From: Candidatus Nomurabacteria bacterium
GTDB taxonomy: Bacteria; Patescibacteriota; Minisyncoccia; Phycocordibacterales; UBA9973
Length of the DNA stretch: 10,483 bases
Direction of reading: 5' to 3'
Assembly (NCBI GenBank): GCA_943354525.1
Contig: CALRCI010000020.1
Span: forward strand, 1-10,483
Shown one piece after another: positions 5,213 to 10,483 of the stretch. The notes below the pieces were generated by a model. That model had not been told where the DNA came from, did no database searches, and saw only the letters and a program-made list of their open reading frames with translations. Each line of letters begins with the position of its first letter. Positions within the stretch are counted from its first letter, which is position 1. The position numbers were made by a program, and so were the translations under genes.

Positions 5213-7841
5213 AGAATACACAATACTTGAAAAAGTTTCTGGTAAAAGTATTGTCGGGCGTTCATATATGCCACCGTTTGATTACTTCCGAGATGCAGAG
5301 ATGCCAAACAAAGAAAACATCTGGAAAGTCTGGCATGCAGATTTCGTAAATACAGAAAAGGGAACTGGTATTGCTCATGAAGCACCAGCATTTGGAGAAG
5401 ACGACATGAACCTCGCAAAGGAAAATTCTATTCCTTGGATTATTCATGTGACTCGTGAAGGTAAATTTACTGACGAAGTAACAGATTTTGCAGGAATGTT
5501 AGTCAAACCAAAAAGTGATGATGAAAAGACACGTCTGTCAGCAGATATTGCAGTTCTAAAATATCTCCAAGATACGGGTTCGTACTTCGCGAAGGAAAAA
5601 ATCGTACATCCATATCCACACTGTCATCGTTGTGACACACCGCTTCTGTATTACGCGCTTCCATCATGGTTCGTCAATATCCAAAAAGTAAAAAGTGACA
5701 TTCTCGCCCAAGCCGAGACCATGGAATGGGTGCCATCATATCTCAAAGATGGTCGATTCAAGAACATTCTTGAAGGTGCGCCTGATTGGACAATTTCTCG
5801 TAATCGCTATTGGGCGACGCCACTGCCGATTTACAAATCTCCGAGCGGTAAGGTGCTCACCATCGGTTCGCTCGACGAGCTCAAAGAAAAAATTAAGAAA
5901 TCCGGCAACACGTATTTCGCCATGCGCCACGGCTATGGTCAGCATATGGAACACGGCGTGGTGAGTTCACTCGACCATGATTCATACCATCTGACTGAAG
6001 CGGGACACTCCGGCGTCGCACACAGCGCCGACAAATTGAAAGGCAAAGGCATCACGAAGATTTTCGCCTCGCCGCTCCTGCGTACAAAAGAGACGGCAAA
6101 GATTGTGGCCAAACATCTGGGGCTAGATCCCGAGAGTATCATCATCGACGACCGCCTGCGCGAATATGATTTCGGTTCATGGGATGGCAAGAATTGGAAA
6201 GATTTCGTCAAGTATCGCGATGCGCACCTGCATAGCTATACCGACACACTCGGCGGCTCATCGCTTCTCGAGACGAAGAAGCGCTTTGGCGAGTTCATGT
6301 ATGACATCGAAGCGACGCATTCAAATGAGACGATTCTGATCGTCACGCACGGCATATTCTTTGAAACTGTCCCTGCCGTGCTTGAAGGTGCAGACAATAC
6401 GCGTTCGTTCGAAATACTCTTCAATGAATTCAAGAATTACCGAATCCAGCCAGCCGAGGTTCGCGAAATTTCGTTTATTCCCATTCCACATAACGAGAAT
6501 TACGAATTGGATTTTCACCGACCGTATATCGATGACATTACACTCGTACATGATGGTGAAGACTATACCCGTGTGAGTGAAGTTATTGACTGTTGGTTTG
6601 AATCTGGCTCGATGCCATTCGCGCAAGATCATTATCCGTTCGAACGTCCGAATTGGCACAAAGAAAATTTCCCAGCCGGCTTCGTCGCCGAATACATCGC
6701 CCAAACGCGCACCTGGTTCTACTACACGCATGTTCTCTCGACAATTCTCTTCGGCGCAGCGCCATTTCGTCATGTGGTAACGACCGGTACGCTCCAAGCA
6801 GAGGATGGACAGAAGATGTCCAAGTCGAAGAATAATTTCCCTGATCCATGGATTCTCTTCGATAAATTCGGTGTCGATGCGCTCCGTTTCTACCTCATGT
6901 CGAGTCCGCTCATGAAAGGCGAGGATTCTAACTTCTCCGAGAAAAGCGTTGCCGAAGTCGCAAGCAAAATCGTCTCGCGCCTCGATAATGTGCTCACGTT
7001 CTACGAATTGTATCGAGACACATCAATTGAAACTGACTCTGGCACAATATCAGATAACGTTCTTGATATTTGGATTATCTCACGACTCAACCAACTGATC
7101 GGCGAAGTTACTGCCGGCATGGAAACCTACGATATGGTTGCCGCGACTCGTCCCGTAGAACTGTTCATCGAAGATTTATCGACGTGGTATCTCCGACGTT
7201 CTCGTGATCGAATCAAGGACAACGATACACAGGCAAAACAAACACTCTACACAGTTTTGAAGACTGTCGCGAAAATTATCGCACCGGTTACACCGTTTAC
7301 AGCAGAAGATATTTGGCTGCGATTGAAAAATGATACTGATGTCGAAAGCGTACATCTGACAAATTGGCCAGTTCCAACTAAAATGGATGAGGAGGTAATT
7401 TCGGATATGTACCTTGCGCGGCTTGTTGTCTCATTGGGCTTAGAAAAAAGACAAAAAAGTAATTTAAAAATAAAACAACCTCTGAAAAAGATGAAAATCA
7501 GAATATCAAAAAATCTTCCAGAAAAGTATTTTGATTTGATTAAAGAGGAATTGAATATAAAGGAGATAGAATTCGAACATGTTACGGGTCTAACGGTGAT
7601 AGAAGTTGAACTTGATACTGTCATTACTCCCGAACTCAAACACGAAGGCGATTACCGCGAACTCGTGCGCGCCGTGCAGGATATGCGCAAGAAAGAAGGA
7701 CTCACGCCGAGTGATGTCATCACACTCACACTCCCCACAAGTGCAGAGGAGATTGTCACAGGATTTGAAGATGATATGAAGAAGACGGTTCTGGCAGAGG
7801 AAATTGTATTTAGTGGAGAAGAAATAAAAGTAGAAAAATAA
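5175..7841 (+). CDS. ileS: Isoleucyl-tRNA synthetase, C-terminal part with embedded histidine phosphatase
   Basis: Continues IleRS in a different frame, giving about 1,150 residues over both parts. Numbered from the ATG at 5175, homology begins at about residue 6 (SVPNVLKDKEY). It passes through the rest of the editing region (GRSYMPPFDYF, GTGIAHEAPAFGEDD) and returns to the core at NRYWATPLPIY. A histidine-phosphatase domain then interrupts the synthetase (about 245-445). IleRS resumes at HRPYIDDITL and DCWFESGSMPFAQ, then KMSKSKNN (codons from 6813) and the helical anticodon-binding domain. The C-terminus LDTVITPELKHEGDYRE is IleS2-like. Frame 3 has a stop at 5166-5168, so the frame change must lie between 5169 and 5212. 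Compared with typical IleRS about 5 residues are missing there, fitting a deletion of 14 or 17 bases. Alternatives are an assembly error or a natural two-chain enzyme. Confidence 0.92.
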   Translation: MSEASVPNVLKDKEYTILEKVSGKSIVGRSYMPPFDYFRDAEMPNKENIWKVWHADFVNTEKGTGIAHEAPAFGEDDMNLAKENSIPWIIHVTREGKFTDEVTDFAGMLVKPKSDDEKTRLSADIAVLKYLQDTGSYFAKEKIVHPYPHCHRCDTPLLYYALPSWFVNIQKVKSDILAQAETMEWVPSYLKDGRFKNILEGAPDWTISRNRYWATPLPIYKSPSGKVLTIGSLDELKEKIKKSGNTYFAMRHGYGQHMEHGVVSSLDHDSYHLTEAGHSGVAHSADKLKGKGITKIFASPLLRTKETAKIVAKHLGLDPESIIIDDRLREYDFGSWDGKNWKDFVKYRDAHLHSYTDTLGGSSLLETKKRFGEFMYDIEATHSNETILIVTHGIFFETVPAVLEGADNTRSFEILFNEFKNYRIQPAEVREISFIPIPHNENYELDFHRPYIDDITLVHDGEDYTRVSEVIDCWFESGSMPFAQDHYPFERPNWHKENFPAGFVAEYIAQTRTWFYYTHVLSTILFGAAPFRHVVTTGTLQAEDGQKMSKSKNNFPDPWILFDKFGVDALRFYLMSSPLMKGEDSNFSEKSVAEVASKIVSRLDNVLTFYELYRDTSIETDSGTISDNVLDIWIISRLNQLIGEVTAGMETYDMVAATRPVELFIEDLSTWYLRRSRDRIKDNDTQAKQTLYTVLKTVAKIIAPVTPFTAEDIWLRLKNDTDVESVHLTNWPVPTKMDEEVISDMYLARLVVSLGLEKRQKSNLKIKQPLKKMKIRISKNLPEKYFDLIKEELNIKEIEFEHVTGLTVIEVELDTVITPELKHEGDYRELVRAVQDMRKKEGLTPSDVITLTLPTSAEEIVTGFEDDMKKTVLAEEIVFSGEEIKVEK
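5905..6510 (+). other. Histidine-phosphatase (phosphoglycerate mutase-like) domain inserted in IleRS
   Basis: Between GKVLTIGSLDELKEK and HRPYIDDITL, which are nearly adjacent in ordinary IleS2 enzymes, about 200 residues form a complete histidine phosphatase. Numbered from 5175, the landmarks are as follows. FAMRHG holds nucleophile His252, and LTEAGHSG follows. SPLLRTKETA holds Arg303, and RLREYDFGSWDG holds the acid Glu330. LIVTHG holds the second catalytic His392. All residues known to be needed for phosphohistidine chemistry are present, so it is probably an active phosphatase. The C-terminal stretch NYRIQPAEVREISF fits the end of that fold. Codon use and composition match the flanking synthetase sequence. 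The substrate is unknown. I cannot tell from one sequence how widespread the fusion is in this lineage. Confidence 0.92.
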
Positions 7842-7842
7842 A

Positions 7843-7874
7843 AAAACGTCTGATCAACTTTGATCAGACGTTTT
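7843..7874. terminator. Bidirectional terminator between ileS and the minus-strand gene
   Basis: Perfect 15-bp inverted repeat AAAACGTCTGATCAA (7843-7857) and its complement (7860-7874), A-rich on the left and T-rich on the right. It starts 1 base after the ileS stop and lies 22 bases beyond the end of the convergent minus-strand gene, so it can end both transcripts. Confidence 0.88.
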
Positions 7875-7896
7875 GCTTTTTAATTTTGTTGCCGGT

Positions 7897-8625
7897 TTAT
7901 TTCGGCAGTGTTTGTTTCAAACACACAATAGCATTTGAGATTTTCTCATCTTCCTCAACCATGAAATAAAATCCAATAGGTTTTGTTTTTTTGGTTTCGT
8001 CGATGAGGCATTTTACCAGATGAACTGTTTTGTGTCTTCGGATGAACTCCTGTTTTTCTGAGGTTAAATAATCATCATCTTCAGGATCATTGATTTGTTT
8101 CTCATATCCTGCTACGAGAAAAATAAGCGTGTAATAATTATTTTTTCCGTATTCTATATTCATCGCAATTTGCTTGGCGGCGTGTTCTACCTGGTCCGGT
8201 GTCAGTGCATTGGATTCAAAATCAGTAACACGGTTCCCGATAGACCTTAAGAGACCGAATTTGCCGATGTCACGCAGACAGGCGTACTCGCGAACCTCTG
8301 TTTCTTTACAGCTTCGGTAAATATACTCACGAAAACAGTTCTTATCTCCCATGGTGCTCATACCCCGAATAAATTTTGATGTTCGTGGTATTTTGCCCCC
8401 AGTAGTTTTTGGAAGAACATGTGTGCTACCAGTGTATTGCAGTGGACGACGAGCGTTTAGCGCTAGAGTTTCAAAAACTCTAGTGATTTTTTCAGTGATG
8501 AATCTCTCAACACGAATGTCTGTCCGACTTTCTCCCAAGAGTAAATCCAGACCTTTTTGAGTTGATTCGTCAGATGCTTTCGCAGTGTCACTAGTAAGAA
8601 GGTTCAAATGTTTTAAGTTTTTCAT
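7897..8625 (-). CDS. Uncharacterised protein (242 or 249 aa)
   Basis: I do not recognise this family. The product is soluble and charged, without a signal peptide or membrane span. Visible parts are a Lys/Ser-rich N-terminus (MKNLKHLNLLTSD), a basic segment (ITRVFETLALNARRPLQYTG), and three Cys in NCFREYIYRSCKETEVREYACLRD. A hydrophobic strand, YYTLIFLVAGYEKQ, is followed by the acidic NDPEDDDYL. The C-terminal half reads like alternating strands and helices (HLVKCLIDETKK, IGFYFMVEEDEK), but I will not assign a fold. Two ATGs are possible, at 8646 and 8625. I chose 8625 because the upstream ATG lies inside the predicted -10 box. Base use is more AT-rich than the neighbours, and the gene is the only one here on this strand, which hints at recent arrival. 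A 9-bp hairpin (8463-8483) sits within the coding sequence. Confidence 0.8.
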   Translation of the reverse strand: MKNLKHLNLLTSDTAKASDESTQKGLDLLLGESRTDIRVERFITEKITRVFETLALNARRPLQYTGSTHVLPKTTGGKIPRTSKFIRGMSTMGDKNCFREYIYRSCKETEVREYACLRDIGKFGLLRSIGNRVTDFESNALTPDQVEHAAKQIAMNIEYGKNNYYTLIFLVAGYEKQINDPEDDDYLTSEKQEFIRRHKTVHLVKCLIDETKKTKPIGFYFMVEEDEKISNAIVCLKQTLPK

Positions 8626-8641
8626 GTGTTTGTTTTTCTGT

Positions 8642-8670
8642 ACCATACAGTATCCAAAACACTATGTCAA
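8642..8670 (-). promoter_or_regulatory. Promoter of the minus-strand gene
   Basis: Read on the minus strand: TTGACA (8670-8665), a 17-base spacer and TATGGT (8647-8642). Transcription would start near 8635, 10 bases before the ATG at 8625 and downstream of the alternative ATG at 8646. This is the reason for the shorter start. Confidence 0.55.
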
Positions 8671-8703
8671 ATCAGAAAACTAACCAGGCAAGGCCTAAAT
8701 CCG

Positions 8704-8732
8704 ACAGGCCGGGTCTGACAGACCCGGCCTGT
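8704..8732. repeat. GC-rich palindrome (14-bp arms) upstream of the hydrolase gene
   Basis: Arms ACAGGCCGGGTCTG (8704-8717) and CAGACCCGGCCTGT (8719-8732) around one base. The core CAGGCCGGG(T/C)CT and its complement match the palindrome at 4370-4414. The single differing position changes on both arms (C-G there, T-A here), keeping the pairing. It lies in the gap between two divergent promoters. Confidence 0.8.
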
Positions 8733-8735
8733 AAC

Positions 8736-8764
8736 TTGGGGGCTTGGGTTTCAAGTGATAGAAT
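8736..8764 (+). promoter_or_regulatory. Possible promoter of the hydrolase-recO pair
   Basis: TTGGGG (8736-8741, weak), a 17-base spacer and TAGAAT (8759-8764, 5 of 6). Predicted transcription starts at about 8771, the A of the hydrolase ATG, so the mRNA would be leaderless or nearly so. The -35 abuts the palindrome at 8704-8732. Confidence 0.45.
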
Positions 8765-8770
8765 TGTGAT

Positions 8771-9349
8771 ATGAAAAAAATCTACATCGTACATGGTTGG
8801 GATGGCTATCCGGAAGAAGGTTGGTTTCCATGGTTGAAATCCAAGCTTGAAGAGCAGGGCTGTGAAGTCATCGTGCCGCAACTTCCTGATGCTGCTAATC
8901 CGAGAATAGAAAACTGGGTGCCTGCACTGCAACGTGTTGCCGGTATGCCCGATGAGAATACGTATTTCGTCGGCCACAGCATGGGATGCCAGACGATTGC
9001 ACGATATCTCGAAGCGCTGCCGGATGGTGTCATAGTCGGCGGAGTCGTGTTCGTCGCTCCATTTCTGAAACGTTTGACCGAACTTGAAAATCCCGAAGTA
9101 GAAGCGCTTGCCGCTCATTGGTTGACGGCGCCGCTTGATCTCATGAAAGTAAAATCTCATCTCAGGGCAAGCACGGCGATTTTTTCTGACAATGACAACT
9201 TTGTCCCGCTCGACAATGTCGATGCATTCAAAAACGTGCTCGGTTCGGATATTGTCGTTCTCTCCGGTCGTGGACATTTCAGTGGTGGAGTGAACGGCTG
9301 TTTCGAATTGCCTGAAGCATTGGAAGCATTACAGGGAATGATGAACTAA
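8771..9349 (+). CDS. RBBP9/YdeN-like serine hydrolase (alpha/beta hydrolase)
   Basis: Encodes 192 residues, the usual length of the small RBBP9/YdeN group of alpha/beta hydrolases. It opens with KKIYIVHGWDGYPEEGWFPWL, the family's oxyanion-side HGxxG-like region. The nucleophile elbow is GHSMGC with Ser70. The acid is Asp140 or Asp142 in FSDNDNFVP, and the catalytic His169 lies in SGRGHFSGG. No signal peptide is present, so it is cytoplasmic. Substrates of most bacterial members are unknown; esterase activity is the safe statement. The ATG has no Shine-Dalgarno sequence and may be at the transcript's 5' end. Its stop overlaps the next start by one base (TAATG), so recO is likely translated by coupling. 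I see no functional link with RecO beyond shared transcription. Confidence 0.93.
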   Translation: MKKIYIVHGWDGYPEEGWFPWLKSKLEEQGCEVIVPQLPDAANPRIENWVPALQRVAGMPDENTYFVGHSMGCQTIARYLEALPDGVIVGGVVFVAPFLKRLTELENPEVEALAAHWLTAPLDLMKVKSHLRASTAIFSDNDNFVPLDNVDAFKNVLGSDIVVLSGRGHFSGGVNGCFELPEALEALQGMMN

Positions 9350-9936
9350 TGGCTCATCACATCTATCACACTCACGCATTTATTCTCAGCTCCCGCCCAT
9401 CGGGAGAGGCGAATAAGTCATATGCACTCTACACGCGTGAACTTGGGCTCGTGTATGCCGATGCGCGCGGCGTGCGACATGTGCGTTCACGACTCCGCTA
9501 CGCGCTCACGGATTATGCGAGCGCACGGGTGGATCTCGTGCGCGGGAAGAATATCTGGCGCATCACGTCTGTCGCTCCAGCAGAATCTTTTTCAAATATC
9601 TTCAATAATTCTCGTGCCGTGCATCTCGTGGCGCGCACATCGGAACTCGTGAAGCGTTTGTGCGTCGGTGAATCCGCGCACGTGGAAATTTATGACGACA
9701 TGATGGCAGCATTTGGATATCTCAATCGCGTCGATGTGACAATTGCCGAAGTCGAGGCGACCGAACTCGTGCTCGTGCTCCGAATTCTCGCCACGCTCGG
9801 CTACATCGGCCGCGGTGACACGGTCAGCCCATACCTCGATGCGTCATTTCTCTCTGCACCAAAGGAAATTCCTGCGGAAAATAGGAAGACGATTCTGTTT
9901 GAAATCAATCGAGCGCTCCGCGAAAGTCAGTTGTAG
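9349..9936 (+). CDS. recO: DNA repair protein RecO (short form)
   Basis: Encodes 195 residues, shorter than the roughly 240 of well-studied RecO proteins. RecO helps load RecA onto SSB-coated single-stranded DNA in the RecFOR pathway. The N-terminal OB-fold is recognisable: HAFILSSRPSGEANKSYALYT, then GLVYADARGVRHVRSRLR and the basic patch around 38-50, followed by VDLVRGKNIWRITSVAPAE. The remainder is a helical domain (LVLVLRILATLGYIG at about 140-155). The four-Cys zinc site found in some RecO proteins is absent, and the C-terminal part is trimmed. The start ATG overlaps the hydrolase stop by one base. Identification rests on the N-terminal pattern and is fairly secure. Confidence 0.88.
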   Translation: MAHHIYHTHAFILSSRPSGEANKSYALYTRELGLVYADARGVRHVRSRLRYALTDYASARVDLVRGKNIWRITSVAPAESFSNIFNNSRAVHLVARTSELVKRLCVGESAHVEIYDDMMAAFGYLNRVDVTIAEVEATELVLVLRILATLGYIGRGDTVSPYLDASFLSAPKEIPAENRKTILFEINRALRESQL

Positions 9937-9946
9937 TTGCATTTTT

Positions 9947-10049
9947 CTCCCCCTGCCAAGGGGGAGTGCCCGAAGGGCAAGGGGGTGTATCCCTGAATCA
10001 GAGAAATACACCCCTCCGGTCTTCGACCACCTCCCCTTAGCAGGGGAGG
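9947..10049. repeat. MITE-like imperfect inverted repeat, multi-hairpin
   Basis: Two 43-base arms (9947-9989 and 10007-10049) flank a 17-base centre and match at 31 of 43 positions when one is reverse-complemented. Each arm also folds on itself: CTCCCCCT/AGGGGGAG (9947-9954 with 9959-9966), TGCCC-gaa-GGGCA (9967-9979), GGTC-ttc-GACC (10018-10028) and CCTCCCCT/AGGGGAGG (10030-10037 with 10042-10049). No coding frame lies inside. It resembles the pyrimidine/purine-rich intergenic repeats seen in many bacteria. It fills the gap after recO and may also act as that gene's transcript end. Confidence 0.8.
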
Positions 10050-10062
10050 AAGAATCCGGATA

Positions 10063-10071
10063 TGCTATAAT
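10063..10071 (+). promoter_or_regulatory. Extended -10 promoter before the membrane protein gene
   Basis: TGCTATAAT (10063-10071) is a perfect -10 with the TG extension. No -35 is visible because the inverted repeat occupies that place. The start would fall near 10078, one base before the ATG at 10079, again predicting a leaderless or almost leaderless mRNA. Confidence 0.6.
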
Positions 10072-10078
10072 TTATTCC

Positions 10079-10483
10079 ATGATAGACGACAGCAAACTCC
10101 GCCGCATCGAAGACTTGCAGAAAAAATTATTTTCCCGCGATCCGTCGCGCTTGCCACCGAAACGCCAAGGCATTCTGCATGCGACACCGCATGACGCGCC
10201 GCGTACATGGAGTGATGTCGTGCCTGCCGCTGCTGGTACCATGAAAGAAACTATGAAACGAGTCACCGCACATACACCATTTTTCAAAAAGTTTTTTATT
10301 TTCGCTGCGATTTTCTTCGTCATCGCAGTCGGTTTTGGTTTGTATATGTTTAAGACCGGTGGCAACAGCGTCTCGACCGACAACGTTGCCATCTCCGTGC
10401 TCGGCAACGCATTCACCTCCGGTGGCGAAGATCTGCCGCTCCAGATTGAAGTTACGAATAAGAATCCCGTTGCCTTACAGTAT
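10079..10483 (+). CDS. Membrane-anchored protein of unknown function (3' partial)
   Basis: The first 135 residues are in the window and the frame is still open at the edge. A hydrophilic cytoplasmic part (about 1-70, begins MIDDSKLRRIEDLQKKL, Arg/Pro-rich at 20-30) precedes one membrane span at about 72-91 (KFFIFAAIFFVIAVGFGLYM). With basic residues before it, the span suggests N-in, C-out topology. After the span, the sequence NVAISVLGNAFTSGGEDLPLQIEVTNKN looks like the start of an extracytoplasmic beta-sandwich domain. I do not recognise a named family. The start is supported by the TATAAT box 7 bases upstream. The minus-strand frame covering this region is a shadow. Confidence 0.85.
   Translation, partial: MIDDSKLRRIEDLQKKLFSRDPSRLPPKRQGILHATPHDAPRTWSDVVPAAAGTMKETMKRVTAHTPFFKKFFIFAAIFFVIAVGFGLYMFKTGGNSVSTDNVAISVLGNAFTSGGEDLPLQIEVTNKNPVALQY

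Noticed and set aside
5160..5215. Programmed ribosomal frameshift joining the two ileS frames
   Set aside because: I see no slippery heptamer or stimulatory stem here, and the junction also lacks about 5 residues, which slippage would not explain.
8463..8483. 9-bp hairpin within the minus-strand gene (CTAGAGTTT and complement)
   Set aside because: It lies inside coding sequence without a T-run or other context, so I see no reason to call it a functional site.
10072..10416. Minus-strand frame opposite the membrane protein gene
   Set aside because: The plus-strand frame has a promoter, a membrane span and sensible composition; the minus-strand frame has neither a promoter nor recognisable features.
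1..10483. CRISPR array, tRNA or rRNA gene, integrase or transposase
   Set aside because: No regularly spaced repeats, cloverleaf with CCA-type end, rRNA signature or recombinase motif was found on either strand by eye; the ACCA-complementary TGGT at 4293 belongs to the T-box.

Overview
The window looks like a piece of a small, gene-dense bacterial genome using the standard code (TGA ends two genes). It is probably a Patescibacteria/CPR member of the Parcubacteria type. That assignment is an inference from the reduced forms of RecO and dUTPase, the near absence of Shine-Dalgarno sequences, the abundance of short palindromic repeats, and a RecO gene followed by a one-pass membrane protein. No rRNA or other phylogenetic marker was compared.

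Layout. Positions 1-3326 hold a same-strand run: a NUDT15-like Nudix hydrolase (5' end outside the window), thymidylate kinase, dUTPase (ATGA overlap with the kinase) and arginyl-tRNA synthetase, closed by a 23-bp hairpin terminator. The first three genes serve nucleotide-pool sanitation and dTTP supply. Next comes an unrecognised 239-residue protein with its own promoter and terminator (3337-4158). Then comes the most interesting part: a promoter, a T-box riboswitch with an apparently very short Stem I and an ATC (Ile) specifier, a 17-bp GC-rich palindrome, and ileS. The ileS reading frame is broken at about 5171-5212 near the start of its editing region. Further on it carries a complete histidine-phosphatase domain of about 200 residues inserted in the synthetase body.

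A bidirectional terminator separates ileS from a convergent, unrecognised 249-codon minus-strand gene (7897-8625 or 8646). A divergent promoter region with a second palindrome follows, then an RBBP9/YdeN-like serine hydrolase that overlaps recO by one base. After that come a MITE-like inverted repeat (9947-10049) and the start of a membrane-anchored protein that runs off the window.

How the genes work together. dUTPase makes dUMP and removes dUTP, thymidylate kinase makes dTDP, and the Nudix enzyme probably removes unwanted dNTPs. ArgS and IleS supply charged tRNAs, with ileS controlled by uncharged tRNA-Ile through the T-box. The main candidates for new biology are the phosphatase-in-IleS architecture, the split or broken ileS frame, and palindromes placed in leaders, in intergenic gaps and inside the argS coding sequence.
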